From the NCBI GenBank assembly GCA_004151065.3, contig NWUY0300029348.1:14667-36326 (forward strand): a stretch of 21,660 nucleotides of DNA. The letters are read 5' to 3'. This document shows, one piece after another, positions 1 through 9,830 of the stretch. The notes beneath the pieces are model-generated. The model was not told where the DNA came from and ran no database searches. It was given only the letters and a program-made list of their open reading frames with translations. Position 1 is the first letter of the stretch, and the number at the start of each line of letters is the position of its first letter. The stretch comes from Larix sibirica (taxonomy: Eukaryota > Streptophyta > Pinopsida > Pinales > Pinaceae). The position numbers were made by a program, and so were the translations under genes.

Positions 1-820
1 CGAGCAAGAGCTTCTTACACAGGTTAGGTGTGAAGGTGCGAGAAGTAGTTCAAGACAACTTCTTAGTGACCACTTAGTAAATTTAAAGTGGGAAACAATA
101 CCATATTGTAATTTCACTTAATAAATAAAAGCGGATGTTTAATTTCCTTTGATCTCCTAGTTTTAGAAATATAAATGAAATATTCTAGAGATTCTAGAAT
201 ATTAGTGAGTTAGATTTGATATAATATTAGTAGAAGACATCATTGTTGAGATAAGGTGGTTTATATGATTAAGGATATTAGTTTATATTGGTTTCTAGAA
301 TCAAGGAAATTAGTTCCTAGAATCAAGGAAGTTTGTTTCTAGAATCAACGATTTGGTTGCTAGAATTGAGGAGGTTAGTTATCTCTCTCAAATCATAATT
401 AGGACAATATAGGAGGAGAATTCGAAAGAGAATACACCAAGGAATTGTGTAAGGAACACGCATGTGAAGCCAAGGAGGAGAGAACATAGATAGTAGGAAG
501 AGGGCTTACCAACACGGTGGAATATTGCTAGCTAGGATAGTATCATACAGTGTCGTACATGGTACAAAATTTCCTTAGATTTTTGTGAGGTGTATTGTTT
601 GTTTTTAGTAGGTTTTCAACTTTAGGTTAAGGTTCCCTTGTAATAAACGATAAGTTGATTTGAAGGAAAAAATTCTTGTGTATCGAGTTTATGCTTCCGC
701 GGTTCATTTTCAGCTATATGTGTGATTGTTGAATGTTCATAAATTTATATTTATATTGTTAAATAAGTCTGTATCTGATTTATATAATCAAGAGAAACAT
801 AAGAAAACAATCACCTAGGG
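1..820 (+). other. AT-rich region, possible LTR remnant
   Basis: No coding region is seen. The stretch has features of the downstream part of a plant LTR: a purine-rich block around 410-500, an AATAAA at 642-647 followed by a T-rich run, then non-coding DNA. No terminal TG..CA pair, primer-binding site or second LTR copy is visible in the window, so the LTR reading is a weak inference. The four-copy minisatellite at 291-377 lies inside it. Confidence 0.25.
291..377. repeat. 22-bp minisatellite, four diverged copies
   Basis: Four adjacent units start at 291, 313, 335 and 356, each about 22 bp, with core CTAGAATCAAGGA. Units 1 and 3 contain the palindrome TTCTAGAA (293-300 and 337-344), and a further TTCTAGAA lies just upstream at 192-199. 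The palindrome fits the nTTCnnGAAn pattern of heat-shock elements, but the 22-bp unit spacing is not that of a canonical contiguous three-repeat element. Confidence 0.7.
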
Positions 821-1797
821 ATTGAAAATTTGAATTCCCACTTACAGTCACCTGGGAGGACCCTAGGATATGCAACTAAGGATACTGCTTCACAATTAGT
901 ATCTAGGCAGAATAGTCATGGGTCAATCTTTTACATATGGGTAGGAAGTGTAGGAAACAAGTCCTAGACTTGAAGCCTCTATTGAATTGGTGTCACCCCT
1001 AGGACTTTCCAATCCAACCAAAACCCCCTAACACACAAAATCCCACTAAATTCACAGAGGGAAGATAATCTCTCATGAAATCCTAGCTTAAACTTGTGCT
1101 TGATGCATGTGTTAGATGCGCTTTCCCAGCAAGTACTTCTTTCTACTAATGTATTTCAATGCTCTCTAGTCAAATCCTAGTCTTGTTTTGTGTGGCCTTG
1201 GAGAATTTACTCTCCAATCCTGTAACCAAGGCCCTAATAACTAGCATATGCTTTTATGATGATGATGGTTATTTATGTTTATATTTACTGCTGTGATGTG
1301 CTTGTTTATCATGTTGGTATGCTCTAATTTCCAGGACGATGTGTTCGGTAGTTCAATTGCATGACATGGTTGCATCTTTCATAATGATGTTATAGTTTGG
1401 TTATGTATACAACTCTGTGACTTGAATGATTAATTGCAAGAATATTATTACAATTGATATGCTATCTTTTTATGGTTTGATGACCACTGATATAGCTTAA
1501 TCCGTGCTTCAACCTATTGTTGGTTTCTACAAAACAAAGTAGGCCTAGTTATTTTTACTTGAATTGTTTTTAAAAGACCATTTCACTTTTGATTAAGAGG
1601 AACAATGAGGAAAGTAAGTTTTTCTCAAGATGCAAGATTTCTTATAGATATTAACAATATTAAGTGAACATTCACTTTTCATTCTTCATTTTTTCTATAT
1701 CTACGCAACTTTTTGTACTAAAGGAACAATCACCCAATCAAACAATCAATCAAGTTCACTAATTTATTTCACTTTGCACAACCTAAAGAACCTCTAA
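821..1797. other. Non-coding AT-rich stretch, nothing recognised
   Basis: No ORF with recognisable protein character was found on either strand. The only structure noted is a short perfect inverted repeat, TTGGAGA (1198-1204) and TCTCCAA (1211-1217) around a 6-nt loop. Local sequence is diverged enough that old retroelement DNA cannot be excluded. Confidence 0.4.
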
Positions 1798-3589
1798 TTG
1801 ATAGAAAGGGAGAGTGCAACAATCAAACCTATACAAAAATGCCACAAAACATTCATGCAAATGCTCCTAAAGAATGCAAATGCAAATCAAAGACTTTACC
1901 TACAATGTAAGAGCAATGTAAAAAGAGTGCAACTTAATCTACAATGCTTCTATATCCAAGAACATACTTTTCATTTCGAAAGCAAGCTAACACTACCAAA
2001 GACAAAAAAAATTGCTTTCTATCATATTATGCTATTGAAACCAAGAAATGGCATTAAAAGGCATGAAACCAATGCACCTACCTACTATGCTAGAAACCCT
2101 ATGCAACCTTAAAAAAGTGAAAGAATTCCACAAAGCAACACTCACAACCAAGCTTTTACCATTTAGAGAAGGGTATACATTGGTTTCTAACAAGCAACTA
2201 GCATATGTACGCAATTTTCCCAAAGAAAACATGCATACATCCGCAATTCTTCAAACAATATCATGCATATGTACGTGACTATGTATATAATGAACCCATA
2301 GATGCGAGGCTATAGAATTGAGAAATCAACACAAATTCAAATTTCTTTTGGCACTAGAAAAATTTGCTTGATATCAAGATCAAAGTAAAGTTTGAAGCAT
2401 CTACTTCTACCTTAAATATGAAGAAATAACGAAAATATTACAAGGAATCACTCCAAAGAGATGGCCCCTAGTGGAATCACCATTTCTATTTTAGGGGAAA
2501 TAATCCTAGTAACTAATATCATGATACTTACAGATCGTTTTAGAGATAGCAAACTTTAGTTTCCTACTTAATCAGTTAAATCTAGAATTCAATGAAGAGA
2601 GATAAGAACATACCTGGATTTCAATGGTTGTTTCCTATGTTGATTCTTGTCAATCTCTAGTCTCATCTTCAATTGAACTTCTTCTCTCTCGGACTTGCAT
2701 ACAAGACAACAAATACACCTTCCTCAAAGCAAATTGGCTACTTTAATCAAAAGGTCCAAAATCAACATTAAATCTATAACTAACCACGTAAATTAATCTT
2801 TCGGGTTAGAATCAATTCTCTTTCCAAATAATACTCATCAAGCAAACAATATATACTAAACAATAGCATTTGGGGTAGAAAAAGAATAGCGATCTCCTTT
2901 GTATTATCAAGAAGCAACAACAAAATATAATGAATTACCTAAATCTTTGCTACAACGCCTCATTCACCAAACTAGATTCCTCCTTCTTGGACCACGAATA
3001 GGTCTCCAACCAAATATCTCTCTCAATCTTTGCATAAAAAGGATGATCAAGGTCCCCACTCAATCTTGAAGGTAGATATACATAGAAATAGGGACTTCTG
3101 AGAGGAAGAGCACTACAAAAATTCTTGGCACGCTGGATTCCAAGCCTTCAACATGTGGCTATAGTAATGGTATTATCTCCTCCTTCATGTTGGAGGCTTG
3201 TTTTTATACGTCAAGAAATTAGTTCAGGGAGTTGGGTCGACTGTAACCAAGCCTAGGTGGATTGGCAATGAACATCAACCACCCAAACACACGTGTGAGT
3301 GCATATGTTTTTTTTTCATACTTTAATATGTATATGTGTGTTTACAAAGGGAAACACATGGATAATATGCTTGTTGTTGAAGGAAAATTCATGTATGCAA
3401 GCCAAATTTTGTTTTTTAAGGATTTATCACACTTTAGGATGTGCAAAATTGGTGTGAGGGGGTTTAAGCATTACTGAGTTTGAAAATGCTGTAACACCAA
3501 ATTAAATATCCCCTTCTGTGATCCTAAATGAAAAACATTGTTGTTCATTGATTATGTCTTGATCTAGAAGTTCAAGGGAGCATTGCCAA
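1798..3589. other. Non-coding AT-rich stretch with short chance ORFs
   Basis: Short open frames occur at 1798-2112 (+) and 3262-3477 (+), but their translations are rich in Lys/Asn/His/Leu, carry no motif I recognise and do not extend into neighbouring frames. On the minus strand a TATAAAAA lies near 3205-3215, followed by several hundred bases of less AT-rich sequence; this could be an old promoter or an LTR piece but nothing else supports it. Confidence 0.35.
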
Positions 3590-4150
3590 ACCACAAAATC
3601 CTAGAGACTTGGATTCAAAATTTGTGGATTTATTGAATTAAAGTTATTCTCCTACATTAAGGGCTATTTTGGGTTTCATTTTTAGTTTGAGAAAGATCAT
3701 GATTTATTTTTTAGAAGCTACACCTTCTTTTCAGGAACTAGTGGGTTGTATCTAAATAAATGTCTCTAGACTATGGTCTAGATGAGAGGAGGATATCTCC
3801 CCATCCATCTTGGTTTAGGTTGGGCTCCCCCATCTACCTTCAATTTTATGGGGCAATGAATCGCTTGAGGAAATCAAAAATAAGTTGGGGAATTTTTAGA
3901 AAAAGTAGAGCCAATCAAGGGCATGCACTCTTGTTTCCATGTCTATGTTGTGAAAAATATTGAAGAAGGCATTTGTTGGGATTTGAAATTACAAATCCAC
4001 AACTGAACACATGTCCAATCATTGGACTATGAACAACTTTATTTCAAGTGCAGTCACTATCATGAGTATCGATACTTCAAGACAAATGGCCCAAAAATAT
4101 CCCCTCCTATGGCCCATAAAAAACAAGAAGAAGTTCAAAAAGCTTCCAAG
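3590..4150 (+). pseudogene. LINE ORF1 fragment (DUF4283 plus degenerate zinc knuckle)
   Basis: This resembles the nucleic-acid-binding ORF1 protein of plant L1-type LINEs, which coats the element's RNA. Reading on the + strand with frame changes, the order is: a segment matching the end of DUF4283 (SGLYLNK around 3735-3760, then SLDYGLDERR from 3763), a W-x-R-L block (SWFRLGSPIYLQFYG, about 3810-3855) equivalent to the usual VWVRLPxLPL.FW, an 'x-QGHALLFPCLC' stretch near 3915-3950, and LDYEQLYFKCSHYHEY (about 4024-4071) where a CCHC knuckle is expected. In that knuckle only the first Cys survives; later Cys/His positions read Tyr, Tyr and Gly. At least two frame breaks and no joined endonuclease or RT downstream make it a dead fragment. 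Family assignment is from motif resemblance. Confidence 0.6.
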
Positions 4151-5403
4151 CTCTTGAATGAGAGGAAAATATAGTTCTATGTCATTCTCAACCTAGGAGT
4201 GAACCCATTGCAAAAAAAAGTAAAACATATCTTTGGTTTAGGAGGTTCCTCAAGAGGTTGAGATAAAAGAAAGAGCCAAAAGAGATGAGGATTCAACACT
4301 AAAAGTGTTTAGGAAAAATGTTGAAGCATCATATTTAGAAACTTGTATAAATGATTTAGCATGGTTAGGGAACGTGAAAAATCTTCCTCTTCTAAGCACA
4401 TGCGTATGGATACTAGAGAAAAAGACAGGAGGAAAATAAGAAAAAGGAAATAATGAGGTGCAACGGGGGATTGATAAAAAGAAAATGACCATGGATTTGA
4501 TAACAGAAAAGAATCACCCCTGATGGTATTGGGATGATATTACCTTTGAGAATTTTCAACCTACAAGTTCAATGCTTCCTCAAATTGAAAGCTCCTCAAA
4601 TTGCAATCTCTCTCCCAATGGAGAAGTTCAAAAATAATGTCAAAGAGAGGGAAGTAGACTAAAGAAGTCCTTGACACTAAAACCCTAATTGAATAGGTCC
4701 ATAGTTGTGAACAATGAAGATGTGACTATTCTTTTCCCATTTATTCCAAGAGTATTTTTGTCTTTTGTTATGTAGCTAGTGTCTAATGTAATATACTAGT
4801 AATTATGATAGAGAAACTAAAATAATTAGGAAGAACAAATGTTTAATTAAGTTAGTTCCTCTGAATTGATGAGATCATTAGTGCCCTAAAGATAAGAATC
4901 TTTAATGAGATTTGCATCTTGACATTTAGGTAAAAAAGGGTTACTTTCATAATGTGGGGAAGACAATGACTCTTATTTTAATGCAATTGATCATCACTGT
5001 AAAAATATAATTGATTTAATTATATATTTATAATTAATATTATGGTTTAACCTCATTCCATTAATGTCGTGTGAATTTGTAAGGTGAAGGTGGGACCACT
5101 TTTAATCTGTTGAGTCCATTCTCTTATTGACTATATATTCATTCTCAGCCCTTCGAGGACTTCAATGTAAGTCACTCCTTAACTTTAGATCATATTGTAA
5201 ATTCATTATTTCTTTGACTTATTTTGCACACATGTGCAACAATTAACAATTATTCATTGTTCATTTTTATGCAAGTAAGATTAGAGAGAGAGAGAGAGAG
5301 GACTAGACTCTGTGTTTAATTGCTTAATTGTTGGACTCATCATTGGGAGAAAAATACTGAATTAAAATGGCCCAATTAAAATCATCTAATAATAACAGTG
5401 CAT
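4151..5403. other. AT-rich stretch, possibly LINE ORF1 tail then non-coding
   Basis: Up to about 4690 the + strand is rich in Lys/Glu/Asn/Ser codons broken by stops, consistent with the low-complexity tail of LINE ORF1, but with no motif to prove it. From 4700 to 5400 I see only AT-rich DNA with a palindromic A/T patch near 5010-5040 and the AG microsatellite at 5283-5301. Confidence 0.35.
5283..5301. repeat. (AG)n microsatellite
   Basis: About nine and a half uninterrupted AG dinucleotides on the + strand. Confidence 0.95.
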
Positions 5404-5490
5404 GTTATTGGAGGGATAGTCATTTATGAACTACCAAAAATTCATAAAGTAGGTAATCCCTTTAGACCAATAATCAATACCGTTTGTTGG
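5404..5490 (+). pseudogene. Penelope-like element RT scrap (LPKIHK motif)
   Basis: The + strand reads IYELPKIHKVGNPFRPIIN followed by TVC without a stop between about 5422 and 5487. LPKIHK.G.P.RPI is a hallmark of the N-terminal part of Penelope-like reverse transcriptases and is not found in LINE RTs. The homologous point of the large PLE at 8800-10499 (IVNTIFSPTY, 8842-8871) continues into the RT palm, whereas here the sequence breaks off right after INTV and changes to unrelated DNA, so this is a separate truncated copy. It is only about 29 codons long, which limits confidence. Confidence 0.6.
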
Positions 5491-5494
5491 GGAG

Positions 5495-5880
5495 GCAAGT
5501 GCAAGGTGAATCGTCTTTGATACTGGAGGGAATAAAATGTTAACCTTCGCATGTGGTTTAGGGACATCAACTAACAACCAAGCAGAGAGATATGATCTAT
5601 ACCTAGGACCGAATCAAACTGTTTCCCTTGGAATCCAATCGCTTGCTATTATAGGAGATTCCCTTCTAATCATCTCTCAAACTAGACACAGGAAACATAT
5701 TTTGGATCAAATCATGGGAAGGATACAAAAGCGCACCATTGGACTTATTTTTCTAATTCCAAGCACTTAGTTCTTTCATGTTCGAAGGGAAAACAACGCA
5801 TTAGCTTATAAGCTTGCAAATGAAGCATCCCTTTTACCTCATGGGGGCACAAAGAAAATGGGGACCAAACTGTAACATGT
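5495..5880 (+). pseudogene. Retroelement RNase H domain, decayed
   Basis: RNase H removes the RNA strand of RNA/DNA hybrids during retrotransposition. One + frame carries, in order, FDTGGNKMLTFACGLG (from 5516), TNNQAERYDLYLGPNQ (the 'TNNxAE.YALYxGL' block with the catalytic Glu), LAIIGDSLLII (about 5656-5688, catalytic Asp) and, beyond an in-frame TAG at 5768-5770, FFHVRRENNALAYKLANEAS (5771-5830), equivalent to 'FHVxRENN.xAD.LANE'. The last catalytic Asp of the AD pair reads Tyr. The first strand with the leading catalytic Asp is lost upstream of 5516, where the frame is broken. This RNase H subtype (TNNQAE, HVRRENN) differs from the one in the two LINEs further right. RT is not attached, so the parent element class is uncertain. 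Confidence 0.75.
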
Positions 5881-6423
5881 TGGCTCCCATAAGGATTCAT
5901 TTCTATGACCACATGGAACATCTCATTAAGGATAAATATCATGGCTCTTCACTCATTAATTCTTAGAGTCGTCGTATTAGTCTTTGTTTAATGTGCCAAC
6001 CTATCTCATCTATGGTGAACTCAACAGGAAGCTTGTGCATGTGGAAGGCTCTAGGATTCTTGTTTAATGAAGCTTCCCAATTACGCATGGCTTATTCATT
6101 TAGGATTAAACATTGTCCATCGTGTGTAGGTTCCTTTGAGCACCCTTGCTATGAGAAGGATCTTTGTTATAGTGTCAAATGCTTCCTCCTTCCTGTGCAT
6201 TGTCATTTCTCATTTGTAAGAACATATTTTGAGGGGGAGAGTTCTAGTGTGTGTATCAATTTGTGGATGGTGTTGTATAATGTAGAGGAGATAGTTTCCT
6301 TCCCCTATGCCCTTGGGGAGTGGCCTCTTATTGCACAAGGAAGAAATTCATCAAGTATTAATCTGTTGATTTCGTTTGGGATGAGCCATGTATCTAAGTC
6401 GAAAATACCAGGATTTAGAAACA
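5881..6423 (+). other. Unassigned stretch with an open 177-codon frame
   Basis: A frame is open from 5991 to 6524 (177 codons), but its translation is not recognisable. A block around 6285-6340 (EEIVSFPYALGEWPLIAQ) is clearly related to one about 140 bp downstream in another frame (EEIDAFPYTLREMPLVAD, 6427-6480), so the region seems to hold two diverged copies of one unknown coding segment rather than a single gene. Confidence 0.35.
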
Positions 6424-7074
6424 TTGGAGGAGATAGATGCCTTCCCCTACACGTTGAGGGAGATGCCTCTTGTTGCAGACTTTGTTGGGTGCAAGGAGGA
6501 TATTCTACGGGAAATAATTTGTAGGTTGGGTTTGTGACCCACCTTGTCTTTAATTTGGAAAGCTTGGGAATCAAGAATTTTAGGGGATTTGTTTTGTTGG
6601 ATAATTATGAATCCTACATTGGATCTTTAGAAAAAACTACGGGATCTCTCTGATGGGATGATAGCTACTTGTGCAGACATACAATATCTTCATGGTCATT
6701 TGCATTGGATTGAATCTCTTTGTCAGATAACAACCCATACACCTACAATAGATACCCATCTGGATAATGTTGAGAAGGTTGTTCATCTGCTTTCAACTCA
6801 TACATCTTTTTTAGCTTCCCATCTCGATGTTGTGGAAGTGAATGTTCTTGTTTGTGAAGCTCAAGTGGATACAATTTTGACCACCCTAGAAAGGAATGAG
6901 GATATTTTAGTGGGAAAGCAATTCAAAATTTCTGACAATTCTGAAAGCAAGGATAATGAAGGGACCACAGTCCATTATCCCACCAATGTAGCAATGAATA
7001 TTTCCATCTCAGATGATCATGTTGATGAAAATGCATATGACCAGGTTATGGATAGTGAACATAGATCCACCTAA
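6424..7074 (+). pseudogene. Unknown coiled-coil-like protein, 5' part decayed
   Basis: A single frame runs from 6424 to the TAA at 7072-7074 with only two internal stops (TGA about 6535, TAG about 6628). The last 138 codons (ATG 6658) are intact. The opening part reads LEEIDAFPYTLREMPLVADF and KEDILREIICRLGL, then a Trp-rich segment. The later part is Leu/Val/Ile/His-rich with an internal repeat of roughly 21 residues (THLDNVEKVVHLL against SHLDVVEVNVLVC), suggesting a helical coiled coil. The C-terminus is acidic and polar. I do not recognise the family. Its position 3' of an RNase H fragment and among retroelements makes an element-encoded accessory protein plausible, but a host gene fragment is equally possible. 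No splice sites were convincingly placed. Confidence 0.4.
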
Positions 7075-7194
7075 TTTCAGTTTTTTATGTTTATCTTTTT
7101 CCAACTATTGTTAGGACAATATGTTAAAATATACAGTAGTATTGTAGTAGCTAGTCATATGGGAATAGTTTTAAAACATTAGATGATTGAATAT

Positions 7195-8736
7195 GGATTT
7201 GATAACACTTTCTTCTTTTTGTAAGAAGCATAAGGAAATTATATTAAAGTACAAAAAATGTTACATTCACATGAGAAAATGTAGATTCAAGATCTTCCTG
7301 AAGCTTCTCATGGAGCAAAAAGAACAAGAAAGAAACTCTGTAGACCTGCCCATCTATGGGCTGAGTAACATTGACATAATTACAGCCAACAAGTAAAAAC
7401 GTAGACTGAACTAGACCAGAAAGATATACTAGAGTCTGACAGTAAACCATTAGCCAAAACAGTGAAAAACAGGTAATGCTAACCGCAAAAAGAGAAGAGC
7501 TGGGATCACTCAGAGCGGCTCTAGGTGTTAGCTTTTGCATTATGGGAACCGGGTTTGTCTTCAATGATAGGGCAACTGTCGAAGAAGTCTTCATCCCAAT
7601 TATGGGTTGGGAGTTTGATAGGCAGAGGCTTGTCTTGCGTGGAGTGACAACATCGTCCTCGGTCTTCCTGACCCGCTTGTAGTGCAGGGATTCTATGGTC
7701 GAGGGTGTAGGGAAGGATGTCCCAGGGGGATGGCCCCCCTGTAACACGACCACGACAGGAGAACTCAGGCTGAGGTGGGGCCTCGAAAAGGAGCAAAGCC
7801 TTCCGCGGCAACAACACCGAAGGATTCATGCAAGGAGTTGTCTGTTGCAGTAGTAGCGCCATCAACTTGAGTGGTCTGATTGCCAGCCAATCCCTCTGTG
7901 TGGGATATAGGGCCATAATCATGGGGAGGAGTGGAATTGCGAAAGAGAGAGTATCTCCGACCGGACAAATTGGCTTCCAGAGCAGCCAGCAATCCATCCA
8001 GATGGGCCATGTGAGTCCTGGTGTCCATTATCACAACCTTGGCCATGTTCTAATTGGTCAACATTTCTTCGACCAACGTTCTCAACATATTCTTCATCAA
8101 CCAGTAGTAATTGAACTGGTTGCCTTGGTTTCCAAAGGACAAAATCTCAGCAACACTGTGCGATTCCCAATCGTCAACCATCCTATGAACAGGGACGGAG
8201 ACATTGTCATCATAGCCTTTGTTGGCTTTCTTCTCCTTCTCAGCAGAATTTGCAGTCTTGCCGACACCATGACCAGCTCCACGCTTGGAAGTGTCGCGCG
8301 TACGAGTCATGGCATTGTCAACTAGTTCACATGAGAACAGAGAAGGAGCGGATATTTCTACAGTGAAAGCAGGTAGAGAATAACAGAGGAAATTGATGAC
8401 CGCACGGGCATGAAGAGGGAGCCTCATATCAAGAAATTCGAAGCAAGAGTGCCCAGACCTCGCACGAGAGAGCATAATGGAGCGATTGATCTAGTTAAGG
8501 AGATGGGACGTGGAAAACTTGAATGCCAACCACCAGGCCATGGGGGGAGTAAAGTCAGAGGAGCACGAGGAGGCCAGATGGTCCTGTGTAGGACACTTCA
8601 TTAATGACGGAGCCAAGGGAAAGGCACCGGCAGAGGGCAGGTTGGGGAGCCACGCTACCAGGTGGGAAGGTGGCACTTCTAGCCTCGGTCGTGTCATTCT
8701 TGGCAGCCGCATCCAGGGGGATTTGATAACACTTTC
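7195..8736 (-). mobile_element. 1.5-kb retroposed insert with perfect 18-bp TSD
   Basis: GGATTTGATAACACTTTC occurs at 7195-7212 and again, identically, at 8719-8736. The 1506 bp between them (7213-8718) differ sharply in composition: the part from about 7480 to 8718 is visibly more GC-rich than its surroundings. On the minus strand the insert starts GC-rich and protein-like, and ends in a T/A-rich trailer resembling a 3' UTR, with a short A-rich tail (AAAAAGAAGAA) next to the TSD. A long TSD plus A-rich 3' end is the signature of LINE-mediated retroposition. LTR elements give 4-6 bp duplications, and no terminal repeats are seen. No RT, integrase or transposase motif lies inside, so it is best described as a processed retrocopy or a non-autonomous retroposon. 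Confidence 0.75.
7521..8475 (-). pseudogene. Unknown protein carried by the retroposed insert
   Basis: On the minus strand one frame is open from 8475 to about 7765 apart from a single TAG at 8050-8052. A plausible start is the ATG at 8310 (MTRTRDTSKRGAGHG). The segment is Lys/Gly-rich at first, then has an amphipathic stretch (WLMKNMLRTLVEEMLTN, stop, NMAKVVIMDTRTHMAHLDG, LLAALEANLSGRRYS). A frame change near 7765-7800 leads to a second open stretch that ends, at the TAG after 7521, with LPTHNWDEDFFDSCPIIEDK and a polar tail. The continuity of protein-like sequence across these two breaks suggests one ancestral ORF of roughly 260 codons from the 8310 ATG. I recognise no domain. The longer + strand frames across the same interval (for example 7828-8325) are treated as shadows. 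What it was (host mRNA or element ORF) is unknown. Confidence 0.45.
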
Positions 8737-8799
8737 AGAAAATCTATCAATATTTTTTTGAACTGCTACAATGTAACTTTCTGATACTAACTTTATTCA

Positions 8800-9609
8800 A
8801 CCGTTTATAATACAAATTACCCATTCTAGTTTTTAAAAAAAATAGTCAATACCATTTTTTCACCCACTTATCATCTCTCTAAATTTCTTGCAAGGAGACT
8901 AAAACAAATTTATTGCAAGGAAACTAAAACATCTTGTTGGGAACACATAATCATTTATAAAAAATTCTACTCATCTGGTTAATAAATTGAAAAATCTAAA
9001 AGTTTATGAGAAATATATTATGGTGAGTTTCATAATGTCATTTCACTTTTCATAAAATCCCAATGAATGAAGCTATTTAAGAGTCATGAAAGAGATCACT
9101 AATGAGGAGAAAACAAAACTAGTCAAGGTGTGTCTTCAATCTAGTTTCTTTAGATTTAGATGAAATATATGTGAACAATTTGAAGGGAACACAATGGGGT
9201 CTCCTCTCTTTCTAGTTATAGCCAACATATACATGGAGTACTTTAAAATAAATGCTCTTGAATCTTCCCCACTACAACCTAGATGGTGGATTAGATCCGT
9301 AGATGGAATGAATGTAAGTTGGCCACATGGAAGGGAGAACGTGATAAATATATGGACCACCTAAATTGTAGATCAAGCCACATTAAATTCACAATGAAAT
9401 TTGAGGAAAACCCTTGCAATCCTTTTCTTGATGTATTCATCATGAGAAACATTGAGGGCTCTTTATCACACCATGTATACATAAAAAAGACTCACATTAA
9501 CATATATCTTCACACATATTCCCATCACTATTTAACACATAAAATTGTTGTAGTTAACACTACGGTTACCTGTTCCATGAGATTCTCTAATGATAATTAT
9601 TTGGAGTAG
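8800..9609 (+). pseudogene. Penelope-like element reverse transcriptase
   Basis: PLE RTs copy the element's RNA at a nicked target. Across several frame shifts the + strand reads, in family order: IVNTIFSPTYHLSKFLARRL (8842-8901), SFIKNSTHLVNKLKNLKVYE (about 8950-9010), NVISLFIKIP (motif A zone, about 9034-9065), KVCLQSSFFRFR (about 9126-9161), NTMGSPLFLVIANIYMEYF (motif B, about 9188-9245), a SVDG at 9296-9307 where Y-x-DD should be, then WPHG, and in the next frame DKYMDHLNCRSSHIKFTM, PFLDVFI and SLSHHVYIKKTH. Both catalytic centres are damaged: the motif A Asp is lost in a short frame-breaking change (FHNV for FDV), and YVDD reads SVDG. At least three frame shifts and several stops make it non-functional. 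The start of the element upstream of 8800 is not resolved. Confidence 0.88.
8888..8935. repeat. 25-bp tandem duplication inside PLE RT
   Basis: TTGCAAGGAGACTAAAACA begins at 8888 and a near-copy, TTGCAAGGAAACTAAAACA, begins at 8913 (period 25 bp). 25 is not a multiple of 3, so the duplication shifts the RT frame; downstream RT motifs do reappear in another frame. Confidence 0.85.
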
Positions 9610-9830
9610 GAGATAAATCATTTGTCTTCGATATTAAAAAATAATGGTTACAATATGGAAAAATAAACAATCTCATTAAATAATCTTGTAGGGGGGCTTA
9701 ATCAAGACAAAATGAGGATAACATGATCAACAAAACCACCTTGCCACACATTAAGGAAACCTTAGAAAAAATTATGAGGATTCTTAAAAAGAAGAACAAT
9801 AAGTTACTTCTTCCCCTCCCATTACCATGA

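Noticed and set aside
291-377. CRISPR array
   Set aside because: The units are directly adjacent with no spacers, are degenerate, and the genome is eukaryotic.
1798-2112. 104-codon open frame on the plus strand
   Set aside because: Composition is dominated by Lys/Asn/Gln/Leu from AT-rich DNA. It has no motif and no continuation in adjacent frames.
3150-3240. Minus-strand pol II promoter (TATAAAAA)
   Set aside because: A lone TATA-like string in AT-rich DNA with no downstream gene on that strand.
4250-4492. 80-codon minus-strand frame rich in Ser and Phe
   Set aside because: It is the complement of a purine-rich, Lys/Glu-coding plus-strand stretch (likely LINE ORF1 tail), so the minus frame is a composition artefact.
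7828-8325. 165-codon open frame on the plus strand
   Set aside because: It overlaps the minus-strand frame of the retroposed insert, whose orientation is set by the A-rich 3' end and UTR-like trailer. The plus translation has no coding character I recognise; treated as a shadow.
7213-8718. LTR retrotransposon or gag gene
   Set aside because: No terminal repeats, no primer-binding site and no protease/RT motifs. An 18-bp TSD is too long for integrase-mediated insertion.
8719-8800. PLE 5' terminal repeat
   Set aside because: The sequence right of the retrocopy TSD continues that of the left flank at 7195. Nothing repeats at the PLE 3' end, so no element boundary is supported here.
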